A stretch of DNA of 64,000 bases from positions 868,001 through 932,000 of the forward strand of contig NZ_QSTA01000001.1 of NCBI RefSeq assembly GCF_003438075.1, read 5' to 3'. Positions within the stretch are counted from its first letter, which is position 1. Each line of letters begins with the position of its first letter. Positions 17,656 through 26,485 of this stretch are shown piece after piece. The notes under the pieces were generated by a model. It worked only from the letters and a program-made list of their open reading frames with translations, did no database searches and was not told the DNA's origin. The translations under genes and the position numbers were made by a program. Source of the stretch: Eubacterium sp. OM08-24. GTDB lineage: Bacteria > Bacillota > Clostridia > Oscillospirales > Acutalibacteraceae.

Positions 17656-17781
17656 TTTTCCGAGGATTTGGACGCAAATACAAGTCCTCGGATTTTCTAC
17701 GTTTTTGAGGTAACAAAGAGGCTAATTTTTATAGTTGGATAGATGGAAGTGTTGATTTAGAGTTGAGTAGACAAAAAGAAT

Positions 17782-17813
17782 GCCACAATTGACAATTCAA
17801 CTGTGGCTTTTTA
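17782..17813 (+). terminator. Rho-independent terminator
   Basis: GCCACA-ATTGA (from 17782) pairs with TCAA-C-TGTGGC (to 17807), followed by TTTTTAA. Confidence 0.75.
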
Positions 17814-17868
17814 ATTTAAAAATGTAGTATTGAACTCAAGAGATAATTGAACAAGAACTACGATACGG

Positions 17869-17896
17869 ACACCTTGCAGTAATGCAGGGTGTTTTC
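17869..17896 (+). terminator. Rho-independent terminator
   Basis: ACACCTTGCA (17869-17878) pairs with TGCAGGGTGT (17883-17892), followed by TTTTCT. It insulates the DUF262 operon from upstream transcription. Confidence 0.65.
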
Positions 17897-17931
17897 TGCC
17901 TAAGGGAGTTGTGTAAATTTGTCCGTGAGTA

Positions 17932-17960
17932 TTGACAAATTTACTAATTGGTATTATAAT
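17932..17960 (+). promoter_or_regulatory. Consensus sigma-A promoter of the DUF262 restriction operon
   Basis: A perfect -35 TTGACA (17932-17937) and perfect -10 TATAAT (17955-17960) with 17-base spacing stand 38 bases before the start codon. Such a consensus promoter predicts strong constitutive expression unless repressed. Confidence 0.85.
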
Positions 17961-17997
17961 ATATAATATTAAAGTGTAAATGGACGGAGGTTATTCG

Positions 17998-18516
17998 ATG
18001 AGAAAAAGTATATCTTTTAATGTAGACGCAGATGTGTTTGATAAATTTAACATGGCGCTTAATCTTTCCGGTGAAACATCTGACGAGGCTGCAGATTCGT
18101 GCCTTCGTTGGTATATTGCCCAAGCTTTCGGAAATGTATCGAAGGAATATATGCCGAGGGCAACAAGAACAATCGATTCTAATGAAAAAGATTTTTACGG
18201 TAAGGCACTTCAACGTATACCAATGTGGGCGTTAAAGCCAAGCCAATATAATCATAAGATAATCAAAGCCTACTTTATGGCAGAACATATCGCAGGAGAA
18301 GCAACCCTGCTGATGATGGAGCGTTTGTGCAGTGATAAAGAACGCCCAGATTTGTATGTTCCTACTTTCAAAAATAACTATTCACAGATGAAACTGGACG
18401 GTCCTAAATCTCATGGTAAGGTTTTTGAGGATGACGGTGACCGGGTTTGGATCTGGGATGAAGTAGAAGAAACCCTTATGAAATATAAGAACAGTTTTTA
18501 TGTAGAGGAGACATAA
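17998..18516 (+). CDS. RHH-like DNA-binding protein with C-terminal winged-helix-like domain, first gene of the DUF262 operon
   Basis: From the ATG at 17998 (GGACGGAGG upstream) the 172-residue protein begins MRKSISFNVDADVFDKFNMA, which looks like a ribbon-helix-helix arm and helix. The C-terminal half has a recurrent Firmicutes domain (IPMWALKPSQYNHKIIKAYF, PTFKNNYSQMKLDGPKSHGK, RVWIWDEVEETL). It is separated from the DUF262 gene by two bases. The likely role is a DNA-binding regulator or specificity partner of the restriction protein. No closely similar named family comes to mind. Confidence 0.6.
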   Translation: MRKSISFNVDADVFDKFNMALNLSGETSDEAADSCLRWYIAQAFGNVSKEYMPRATRTIDSNEKDFYGKALQRIPMWALKPSQYNHKIIKAYFMAEHIAGEATLLMMERLCSDKERPDLYVPTFKNNYSQMKLDGPKSHGKVFEDDGDRVWIWDEVEETLMKYKNSFYVEET

Positions 18517-18518
18517 CG

Positions 18519-20210
18519 ATGAGCGTTTTAATTGATAACAGCATTACGATTTATGAGGCTCTTGAGCATATCAAAGACGGAAAATATGTTATGCCAGCAT
18601 TTCAAAGACAGTATGTATGGAGTATGGAACAGATTGAAAAACTGTGGGACTCCATTCTTTTGGATTATCCGATTGCTACATTCCTATTCTGGCATGTCGA
18701 TGATGACAATGTAACATGGGATACTTATTTCTGTAATTTCCTATCCTCTGTTACATTTGATAGCCGCAAGCAGGCTGACAGCGTAAATTATGAATTATCG
18801 AGCATTGATGTAAAACTGACCGATACAGCAGTACTTGACGGGCAGCAGAGACTCACTTCTCTCTATTTGTCCCTGTTTGGTGATGCGTTCATCCGTCAGA
18901 AACACGCACGGAAGAAATCTGGCGGTGGCATCGTTACAAAACTTCTGATTGAACTTAATAAAAACAAGCTGACCGTAGATGAAGAAGAATACAACAACAA
19001 GAAATATGACATCAAGTTCAGCGAGAAAGTAGGTAAATTGAGTCCGACTCAGTTCGAAATCAGAAAGATTCTTGAACCGAAGTTCCAGGATGTAACCACT
19101 AGGGAAAAAGCCATCGAAGATGCAATTGCAAATGTTCCAGCAGACAGCAAGGATTATGCGAGAGGCATCTTAAATAAACTCTATGAGAAGATTTTTGTCG
19201 AAAAGCTTATTCGTTATACTGAAATCCGGGATATGAAACAGGATGATGCGCTTGAGATGTTCGTTCGTTTCAATAGCGGTGGTAAGGCACTTCGTAAGTC
19301 GGAAATTACCATGTCTATCTTGGAAGCTTATTGGCCAAGTGCGAAGACAGAGTTCGGGAAACTGCTTGTAGACTCTTATGCCGGATTCGGTTCCGATTTT
19401 ATCATCAGAGCCGCACTGATGCTTTATGGTGATGTCATCAAGTCAAACATAAACAAGCAGATAGCGGAAGAATTGAAGAATAACTGGAGCGAGTTCAAGA
19501 AGGCACTTAAGAACCTGGAAGCACTCCTCAAGGAAATGATGATTGAAGTCAGCCGTTTCTCAAGCAGTTGGAATGTCCTACTCCCTATTGTATATTTCAT
19601 TTATTATAATCCTGATTATAAAGACAATACAGAAGGCGTTCGTGCTTACCTGGTAAGAGCCATTCTGTTTACCTATTTCCAGTCAGGCACTACAAGTAAG
19701 TTGCAGCAGATGAAGAGCAATATCAATGAAAACGATTATGAGATTACTGTTGATATGCTGAACCAGATGAATGAACTTCGTGTAACCGATGGCAAGATTG
19801 AGGATATTCTCAATTCTGAAAAAGGCAGTCGTGTTGCCGGAGAGGCTCTTTACTATCTAAGCTTGGATTGGCTCAACAAGAACTTCAAGTATGAGCAGAA
19901 CCATTTGCATCCATATGACAGATTTGACGGTAGCAAACCTGTTTCTGTAACTATGGATGTGTGGCGCAGATGGCGCGGAAACCGTAACCGTCTCCCCAAT
20001 CTCCAACTTCTTGAAGGCCGCAGCAACGGAAGTAAAAATAATATGCCATTGATTGAGTACTATAACGATATGAACGATGATCAGAAGGCAAAGTTCCGTA
20101 AGGAGGCGTTCATCCCGGATGATGTTGGGTTAGAACTTGAGCATTTTGAAGAGTTTTATGAAAAACGTAAGGAATTGTTGGCAGAAAAAATCCGTCAGAT
20201 ACTTGGATAA
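18519..20210 (+). CDS. DUF262/HNH (GmrSD-like) type IV restriction protein
   Basis: The 563-residue protein starts with a DUF262 domain: VMPAFQRQYVWSMEQIEKLW (residues about 24-43), PIATFLFW and the ParB-like nucleotide motif LDGQQRLTSLY (about 106-116). The C-terminal part carries an HNH-type DUF1524-like region: NHLHPYDRF near 461 and LPNLQLLEGRSNGSKNN near 491. This combination is that of GmrSD-type enzymes, which use NTP to cleave modified phage DNA. Here both parts are in one chain. The next gene follows after 33 bases. Substrate specificity is unknown. Confidence 0.82.
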   Translation: MSVLIDNSITIYEALEHIKDGKYVMPAFQRQYVWSMEQIEKLWDSILLDYPIATFLFWHVDDDNVTWDTYFCNFLSSVTFDSRKQADSVNYELSSIDVKLTDTAVLDGQQRLTSLYLSLFGDAFIRQKHARKKSGGGIVTKLLIELNKNKLTVDEEEYNNKKYDIKFSEKVGKLSPTQFEIRKILEPKFQDVTTREKAIEDAIANVPADSKDYARGILNKLYEKIFVEKLIRYTEIRDMKQDDALEMFVRFNSGGKALRKSEITMSILEAYWPSAKTEFGKLLVDSYAGFGSDFIIRAALMLYGDVIKSNINKQIAEELKNNWSEFKKALKNLEALLKEMMIEVSRFSSSWNVLLPIVYFIYYNPDYKDNTEGVRAYLVRAILFTYFQSGTTSKLQQMKSNINENDYEITVDMLNQMNELRVTDGKIEDILNSEKGSRVAGEALYYLSLDWLNKNFKYEQNHLHPYDRFDGSKPVSVTMDVWRRWRGNRNRLPNLQLLEGRSNGSKNNMPLIEYYNDMNDDQKAKFRKEAFIPDDVGLELEHFEEFYEKRKELLAEKIRQILG

Positions 20211-20243
20211 AAATAGTATTATATGAATTGGAGGTGTACCACA

Positions 20244-21784
20244 GTGCCAGACATGAAACAGATACATGATTTTGCTGTCAAATGGTGCGATAAATTTCGT
20301 GCTCAGAACATTAATTACATAGATTTGGTTGACCACTTTATGGCTGATGATTGTGCTGCTCTTGGTTTTGAGATGGACTGTGGCCACGCTTTTTCTGAGA
20401 GATATGGACAGGCAGCAAACAACCATGAGGCTCTGAATAGAATCATTGATGATGTCACAGACATCCCCCTGCTTGGGTCTGCAATTTATTCTCAATGGAG
20501 ATATTTCAACCATTGGGCATATGACGCAGCAGAAATATTGGCACCCAAAAACCGAGCGTGGTTTATTCTGGCACTTAGTCGTTTGGCATTGCTTTCCGGG
20601 GATAATCCGTTTATATTCCAAGGAACATTAAAGAAAATGCGTATTGTGTCTAACAATATCTGCTACGGACCTATGCCTGAACCGGACGAAGAAGTAGAAC
20701 AGCATCTTACCATCAATGATGAAGGTCGGGTTTGGTTTTCCGGATATAACTTTGGTCACAATGGAGAAAGATACGAAAAGGCACGAAGTAAGAATTTTAA
20801 GATTGAAAAAGTTGCTACTAACAGATTACTCTGTGCAATTGCAACTTATTTTGGCAATAAATACGATGAAATTTTTGCTACAGATATTGGCAATTGGGAG
20901 ATGGAACTAACAAATACCGAGGGAACAGTGTATAAATTCCGTGGTTCGCTTTGTGCTGATTTTGACTATGAGGGCATCGATTTATCTGACCTTGTACGTA
21001 ATACTGTTGGTATGGATGATTTGTATGTCTTTGATGGAAATTGCAAACCGGATGTGATAAACAGAATCGCATTGGACTATCACAGAGTCACAAAAATAAA
21101 ACCTAAGGAAGTGCCGGAAGGAGCAACTTGGGAATTTGTTACATGGGATTACACAGAGCATCTAATTATTGACAGAGAAACAGAAACCCTTGAAACATCC
21201 AAAATATAGGGTCTGGCTGTAAGGTTTCTCGTAAGTATGAAATTGAAGGAGGAATTGAAAGTCTGCTTGAAAATTTCAATGCAGAGGATTTGTTTTCACA
21301 CATTGAAGGGAATCCCGACGATGTGATAGATACTCCAAACGAAACCAAGGATTATAAAATTACGATTGACTATAAAAAGACCCCACAAAAGGTCATCGCA
21401 GGGTCATTTGATAAAAATGGACTGCCGGATAATTTTGAGGAGTTTGCAGATGCGGTATTTGATTTCATACGTTTTTATGGTTGGGGAGAGATACTTGACC
21501 CATCTGTGTATGGTAAAGTAAAACGCAGGACAACGGATTATATCTATTGCAGCGTGGTCTTTGAAGAAGGGCAAAAATCCTATTATTATCTGACGGGCGA
21601 TGACAGCATCGAGATTGGTGATTTTGTGCTTGTGCCTGCGGGCAAAGACAACCATGAGGCGGTTGTGCAAGTGGTAGATATAGAATATTTTTCCGCAGAA
21701 GATGTACCTCTGCCTGCAGAAAAGACAAAGCATATTATACGGAAATGTACGGATGAAGATTTCGATTTACCAGAGCCAGAATAA
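20244..21784 (+). pseudogene. Third gene of the DUF262 operon, unknown function, frameshifted
   Basis: A GGAGG and GTG at 20244 open a frame that reaches a stop at 21207. From about 21200 a second frame continues with coherent sequence (NIQNIGSGCKVSRKYEIEGG) to 21784. A single missing base near 21195 would join them into one protein of about 513 residues. The C-terminal domain (YYYLTGDDSIEIGDFVLVPA, YFSAEDVPLPAEKTKHIIRK) is common at the ends of Firmicutes proteins and looks like a small beta-barrel. The N-terminal half (HDFAVKWCDKF, ILAPKNRAWFILALSRLALL) I do not recognise. Either a real mutation inactivates it or the assembly dropped a base. Confidence 0.55.
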
Positions 21785-21821
21785 CACATATCAAGAGTTT
21801 GTGAAAAGGTAGGTGGAATAG

Positions 21822-22640
21822 GTGATTGTTGATTATAGTGAATATATAACGGAAAAAGCAAGTAAAGGAATTGTAAACTCTGTATATGTAGAAAACGGAT
21901 TACCATTATTTAAGCATGACTCTGTATGTCCTTTCTGCAAACAAAAAATTGAAAATGTGATACACCATAAATCGAAAACAGATTATCCTGAATGGTTATG
22001 GGGGCGGTTTGACCAGAGCGAATTAGTTGTTCAATGCCCCAATTGTGGTTGGTGGGAGTATAAATACTCAAATCAGAGCGATGCCATAGTAGATGGGATA
22101 AGAGCAATGGATTTGGAGTATTCCTCTGGAATTTTGAAAACATATGAAGATTCTGACATAGATATACCACTCGAGGTCCTCCGTAAATATATAAATAAAG
22201 ACCCAAGCGTAATTTACAATATTGATGCACATAAAATGGAGGAACTTGTTCGGTCGGTTTTTTCTGATTTTTACCCATCTTGCAAGGTTAAAGCTTTCGG
22301 AAAAACAAGGGATGGTGGAAAAGATGGATTGCTTATTGATAATAGTGGTAAACAATCACTAATTCAAATTAAGAGAAGAACAAAAGCAAATGCTACAGAA
22401 GGTGTTGAAGCTCTCAGAGCGCTGATTGGAACAACTGTAATTGAGGATAACGTGCGAGGCTGTATTTTTGTATCAACAGCAGACCACTTCTCTAAACCCG
22501 CAAAGGACTATGCAAGTAATGTAATTAATAAAAACATCGTAGACACATTTGATTTAATAGATTGCAAGGAATTTTTAAGAATGGCAGATTTAGTTAGAGA
22601 TAAGCTACCGGATGTTTGGACTAAATTATTAAAACTATAG
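21822..22640 (+). CDS. Mrr-like restriction endonuclease with zinc ribbon
   Basis: The 272-residue protein starts with GTG at 21822. A zinc ribbon is formed by CPFC (Cys36/39) and CPNC (Cys72/75). The C-terminal domain is a PD-(D/E)XK nuclease of the Mrr class: HKMEELVRSVFSDF with E141, then KTRDGGKDG with D168 and the Q-x-K motif LIQIKRR (Q182, K184). Mrr enzymes cut methylated foreign DNA. It sits 37 bases after the DUF262 operon's third gene and could be co-transcribed. Residues 80-135 are without a known domain. Confidence 0.8.
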   Translation: MIVDYSEYITEKASKGIVNSVYVENGLPLFKHDSVCPFCKQKIENVIHHKSKTDYPEWLWGRFDQSELVVQCPNCGWWEYKYSNQSDAIVDGIRAMDLEYSSGILKTYEDSDIDIPLEVLRKYINKDPSVIYNIDAHKMEELVRSVFSDFYPSCKVKAFGKTRDGGKDGLLIDNSGKQSLIQIKRRTKANATEGVEALRALIGTTVIEDNVRGCIFVSTADHFSKPAKDYASNVINKNIVDTFDLIDCKEFLRMADLVRDKLPDVWTKLLKL

Positions 22641-22735
22641 GTGGATATGTTCCCGTTGACAAGTAAATGTAAAAAACATCGTGGATTTGTTTCCGTAAAC
22701 AAGAAAACGGCAAAGCCATTCTGCATATCCAGACA

Positions 22736-22818
22736 AGCCACGTGGAGTGCGTAGTTCTGTTGACTAAGGTACACAAGTAAAAGTGTGAAAAAGGCTTGAA
22801 ATAAGGGGATTTCGAGAG
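22736..22818 (+). repeat. rumA-like 3'-end repeat, copy R2
   Basis: Encodes SHVECVVLLTKVHK plus stop at 22736-22780 and the same downstream tail as R1, with a following GGTTGGATAGA-type segment also shared with R1 (17732 versus 22884). R1 and R2 are in the same orientation and bracket the DUF262/Mrr cassette. The sequence from 22641 to 22997 has no gene I can support. Confidence 0.6.
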
Positions 22819-23033
22819 TTTTGGTTGCTAGAAATAATACCGCAAAAATGTCATAAAAGCCTTTTAAAATCAAGGGAATTTTATGGTTGGATAGACAGGA
22901 ATATTGAGATTGGGTCGATTATACAGAAGTGTTTACTTGTGATTTATGAAAAAAGAGAGAGTAAAAATAGGCTAATAATCATTTTGAAATATATCAAATG
23001 ATAATTAGCCTATCGCAGGAAGGAGAGAATGTT

Positions 23034-23528
23034 ATGCCTGGCAAAGTGAGAGTGATTCCGGCTAATACAAATGAGCCGATGAAACATGTTGTCATCTATG
23101 CTCGTATGAGTTCTAACACTATGGATCAGCTTGAGAGTCTTAAGGCACAAGTTTCTGGGCTGACAAAATTTATATCCGGGCATAACAACTGGAAACTGGT
23201 CGATATTCATATAGATATTGCATCTGCTAAAAAAGATTCTTTTCGTCCTGCCTTTCATCAAATGATAGAAGAATGTAAAGCGGGACTTACGGATATAGTT
23301 GTGGTAAAAAGCATTAGTAGACTTGGAAGAGATACTGTCGAGGTGCTTGATGCAATAAATACTTTAAGAGAGTCACAAGTGCGAATTATTTTCAAACAAG
23401 ATGAACTGGATACATTAACAGTGGGAAGTTCATTATTGATATCAACCGTTGAAGCTTGCACACAGGCTGAAAATGAAACACGAAGTGCTAATATAAAATG
23501 GGGTATAAAACAAAAAGTACAGAAGTAA
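23034..23528 (+). pseudogene. Truncated serine recombinase (resolvase N-terminal domain only)
   Basis: The ATG at 23034 has GAAGGAGAG upstream; the 164 residues form a resolvase catalytic domain with YARMSS (Arg24, nucleophile Ser26), KSISRLGRDTVEVL and STVEACTQAENETRSANIKW. Large serine recombinases of this type run to about 450-550 residues with a zinc-ribbon and coiled-coil DNA-binding region; here the frame ends right after the catalytic domain in KQKVQK plus stop. That tail is the end of the rumA-like repeat, so a recombination in the repeat removed the rest of the gene. Not expected to integrate DNA on its own. Confidence 0.75.
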
Positions 23529-23570
23529 GAACTGCAAATAGCCTTGAAATAAAGGATTTCGAGAGTTTGG
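23514..23570 (+). repeat. rumA-like 3'-end repeat, partial copy R3
   Basis: Shares AAAGTACAGAAGTAA and the downstream tail (GCTTGAAATAAAGGATTTCG-like) with R1 and R2 but lacks their SHVEC part. It forms the stop codon of the truncated recombinase. Between here and 23737 short imperfect TTGACAAGATG/GGATAAGATGTATATTTGG units occur, with no gene. Confidence 0.5.
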
Positions 23571-23737
23571 GGTAAATTTGACAGGTTTGCTCCAAGCTCT
23601 CTTTTTGTGCCTGAGAGAATTGGTCGAGACTGATTTTTAGATAAGGCTGAATTGACAAGATGAACATTGGCGTAGGTTGAGTGGATAAGATGTATATTTG
23701 GTAGTTTGATTTGACAGAATGGATGTGATTAAGAAGT

Positions 23738-24202
23738 ATGAGAACTATGTTATTAAGTTTCAAAGCTGATGTATTTGAACGAGTGAAATCTGGAGAAAAG
23801 ATATATGAACACAGGCGTGTTTTTCCAGATGAGTCGGTTAAGGCATATCTGTATATTAGTACACCAGTCAAAGCTATCGTTGGAATAATGCGTTTGGATA
23901 ATAGAGTTCAAATTGAGTCATGGAAGAAAAAATATTCATATGACGAGGCAACGTTATCAAGAATTGATAATTATTTAAGTAAGCATACCGTGGCAATGGA
24001 AATCACAGAGTTTCAAATGACCAATGCGATTCCTCTGGAAAAACTGAGAAATGACTTACCCGGATTTGTAGTACCACAAATGTATTATTATATAGAGAAT
24101 ACGGAATTACTGAAATATTTAGAAAAGAATTTAGATCCAGTGGGTGAACCAATAAAACATTCATTTGATAATATTCCTCCTGAATTGATATGTACGCACT
24201 AG
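23738..24202 (+). CDS. ASCH/PUA-like domain protein
   Basis: The 154-residue protein begins MRTMLLSFKADVFERVKSGE with KIYEHRRVF and YISTPVKAIVGIM, matching the ASCH (PUA-fold) family, which binds RNA or modified bases. It directly precedes the cytosine methyltransferase, separated by that gene's promoter. PUA-like domains such as SRA and EVE read modified DNA, so a link to the methyltransferase is attractive, but nothing in the sequence proves it. No good ribosome binding site precedes the ATG other than a weak AAG. Confidence 0.7.
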   Translation: MRTMLLSFKADVFERVKSGEKIYEHRRVFPDESVKAYLYISTPVKAIVGIMRLDNRVQIESWKKKYSYDEATLSRIDNYLSKHTVAMEITEFQMTNAIPLEKLRNDLPGFVVPQMYYYIENTELLKYLEKNLDPVGEPIKHSFDNIPPELICTH

Positions 24203-24208
24203 GCACGG

Positions 24209-24237
24209 TTGATTTATGATAGTTTATATGTTATAAT
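24209..24237 (+). promoter_or_regulatory. Promoter of the HTH-fused methyltransferase
   Basis: TTGATT (24209-24214) and TATAAT (24232-24237) with 17-base spacing. The predicted RNA start lies only a few bases before the first possible start codon, so the message is leaderless or nearly so, or uses a downstream start. Confidence 0.7.
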
Positions 24238-24251
24238 GGGTCTATAAATAT

Positions 24252-25655
24252 TTGCGATATAGAAAAGATGGGATACCATTGATAGATACAACAGATTTAT
24301 TAACAGTAACAGAGGTTGCGAAAAGATTGAAAGTTACCGCACAGTCTGTAAGAACACTGATAAAAAATGAATATTTAAAGGCAGAAAGAGTTGGAAGCCA
24401 GTGGCTGACATCAGAAGAGGATTTGAAACAGTATATAGAAAAGTATAATGTTGTTATAGAACCAGATGATCATGAAAGACTTGATGATAATGTTCCACCA
24501 ATAGTAGCATTAAGTTTTTTTTCGGGTGCTATGGGCCTGGATGTAGGAATGAGAAATGGTGGGATAGACGCTCTTTTAGCATGCGAATTTAATAAGGCGT
24601 GCAGGATGACAATCGAAAAAAACAATCCTAACATTGGGTTGATTGGAGATATTACTAAATTTTCAGCAGCTGAAATACTTAAGATGGCGAAGGTTCCAGA
24701 AGGAAGAAAGGTTGATATTATTTTTGGTGGGCCGCCGTGCCAAGCTTTTAGTACTGCAGGAAATAGAAAGGCTTTTGATGATGAGAGAGGAAATGTGTTC
24801 TTAAAATATTTGAGCATAGTATCTGAAATCAAGCCAACATATATAGTAATAGAAAATGTTCGTGGACTTTTATCTACGCCGTTTAAATATGGAGATTTAG
24901 AGGAGCCTATCAAGGGTGGTGCGATGATGATTATCCTTGATAGATTAAAGGAAATGGGATATACAGTTTCTTTTAATCTTTATAATGCCGCATATTTTGG
25001 AGCTCCTCAAATTAGAGAGCGTGTTGTAATAATAGGAAAACTAGGAGATGAGAAGGTAAGTTATTTACAACCTACTCATAATGAAAACGGAACAGATGGA
25101 TTAAAGAAGTGGAGAACATTAAAAGACGCATTTGATAATTTGCCTGAAAATGTAGAAAAGCATTATATTGAATTTCCAGAGAAGAGATTGAAATATTATA
25201 GAATGCTCAAAGAAGGACAATATTGGAAAGACCTTCCTTTAGATATGCAAAAGGAGGCAATGGGAAAATCCTTCTACTTGGGAGGCGGTAAAACAGGATT
25301 TTTAAGACGATTATCTTACTCAAAGCCATCGCCAACATTGGTTACAAATCCAACTATGCCAGCAACGGATTTAGCGCATCCGACAGAAGATAGACCATTA
25401 AGTGTAGAAGAATATGCTTGTATCCAGGAGTTTCCACAGGATTGGCAGATATGTGGTGCTATACTTGATCAGTATAAACAGATTGGAAATGCTGTACCTA
25501 TTAAATTGGGGGAGGCAATTGCCAAAACTATTCTCGATGATATGAAAGGTATACATTATAAAAATACTGGATTTTCGTATTCAAGATATAAAAATACTGA
25601 CGAGATTTCCTGGATGAATTTTATGAAAAAACAACTTGAGAAAGCGGCGGAGTAG
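24252..25655 (+). CDS. DNA (cytosine-5) methyltransferase with N-terminal excisionase-type HTH
   Basis: Residues about 10-60 form a helix-turn-helix of the excisionase/MerR kind (TVTEVAKRLKVTAQSVRTLI, GSQWLTSEEDLKQYI). The rest is a complete m5C methyltransferase: motif I FFSGAMGLDVG, motif IV GGPPCQAFSTAG with catalytic Cys, motif VI IENVRG, motif VIII GAPQIRERV and motif X QIGNAVPIKLGEAIA. It faces the SinI-type endonuclease across a shared terminator and should protect host DNA from it, probably at GGWCC by analogy with SinI. The HTH could let it repress its own promoter. The start is uncertain: TTG at 24252 or TTG at 24279. Confidence 0.88.
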   Translation: MRYRKDGIPLIDTTDLLTVTEVAKRLKVTAQSVRTLIKNEYLKAERVGSQWLTSEEDLKQYIEKYNVVIEPDDHERLDDNVPPIVALSFFSGAMGLDVGMRNGGIDALLACEFNKACRMTIEKNNPNIGLIGDITKFSAAEILKMAKVPEGRKVDIIFGGPPCQAFSTAGNRKAFDDERGNVFLKYLSIVSEIKPTYIVIENVRGLLSTPFKYGDLEEPIKGGAMMIILDRLKEMGYTVSFNLYNAAYFGAPQIRERVVIIGKLGDEKVSYLQPTHNENGTDGLKKWRTLKDAFDNLPENVEKHYIEFPEKRLKYYRMLKEGQYWKDLPLDMQKEAMGKSFYLGGGKTGFLRRLSYSKPSPTLVTNPTMPATDLAHPTEDRPLSVEEYACIQEFPQDWQICGAILDQYKQIGNAVPIKLGEAIAKTILDDMKGIHYKNTGFSYSRYKNTDEISWMNFMKKQLEKAAE

Positions 25656-25662
25656 ATGAAAC

Positions 25663-25704
25663 AGGGCAACTGCATAGTGATTTTGCAGTTGCCCTAAATT
25701 TTTA
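25663..25704 (+). terminator. Bidirectional terminator between methyltransferase and endonuclease
   Basis: AGGGCAACTGCA (25663-25674) pairs perfectly with TGCAGTTGCCCT (25684-25695); T-rich sequence follows on the plus side and an A/T tract on the other. Confidence 0.85.
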
Positions 25705-25705
25705 A

Positions 25706-26470
25706 TTATTTGTCAGAAATAATGTCCGTGTTTTGTGACGTGATATTACGAAGAAATTCCTGGTAGGAGTCTTCATTCATATTGCAATCAGTAGCAATAC
25801 CTGTAGTTACATGAGCGTTGATAATATTATTGAGTGAATCCCACTTATATGCAGGAAGCTTCTGACCTGCGACAGTTCTGGTGCCAAGTCTATACCATTT
25901 TTCGATGGTAGTGCCTGTTCTGATTGCACTCGATGAGCTGTTCTCTGTGTTAGATTTATTCTTGATCTGAAGTAAAACAGCACCATCAGAGGAACAAAAG
26001 TCAATTGCTCTAAGCACGTTTCCGTTACACCAAATCCAACCGTATGGTCGGGTAGAAACACTGATGTATTCCTCTAGAAGATTACCTTGAATATTTTCTG
26101 CACTCATAAAAAGATTATGATATGCGGCCATACGTGCAGCAAAAGTTTCATCTGCGTTCATTGCAATTTGCACAATTGTTTGTATTGCGGGATCAGAACA
26201 GCTTCCTTTTGGAGAGGCTTTTCTTCGGCTGGGTGGATTTGCAGTGGCATCGGCATATCCCTTTATCCATTTTTCAAGATAGTCCATATATGTAGCAGAA
26301 TCGCTTAGTTTAATATTAGGGAACAAAGACAGATCAGTTAAGCCAACCTCAAATATAATTCCTAAATCATTCAACTCTGGTTTGTTTCCTGCGAGTGAAG
26401 CAAATCCTTGTCTGAGTATGTCGGTGGAGACATTAAAATTTCCTAATGTTTTTGTTAATTGTTTTGGCAT
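25706..26470 (-). CDS. SinI-family type II restriction endonuclease
   Basis: The 254-residue protein contains the block QIKNKSNTENSSSSAIR (about residues 167-185), which I recognise as the SinI family signature (SinI cuts GGWCC). The acidic residues before it (RAIDFCSSDGAVL) and the lysines in QIKNK would supply a PD-(D/E)XK-like active site. It is the last gene of a five-gene leftward operon and converges on its likely cognate m5C methyltransferase. An AGGAGG site precedes the start. The exact recognition sequence would need experimental evidence. Confidence 0.8.
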   Translation of the reverse strand: MPKQLTKTLGNFNVSTDILRQGFASLAGNKPELNDLGIIFEVGLTDLSLFPNIKLSDSATYMDYLEKWIKGYADATANPPSRRKASPKGSCSDPAIQTIVQIAMNADETFAARMAAYHNLFMSAENIQGNLLEEYISVSTRPYGWIWCNGNVLRAIDFCSSDGAVLLQIKNKSNTENSSSSAIRTGTTIEKWYRLGTRTVAGQKLPAYKWDSLNNIINAHVTTGIATDCNMNEDSYQEFLRNITSQNTDIISDK

Positions 26471-26485
26471 AAATTTATCCTCCTG

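Noticed and set aside
20878-22873. Several minus-strand frames of 60-120 codons opposite the restriction genes
   Set aside because: They lie opposite strongly supported genes, lack ribosome sites and show no domain.
22641-23737. Complete insertion sequence with transposase
   Set aside because: Only a serine recombinase catalytic domain is present; no terminal inverted repeats or target duplication could be found.
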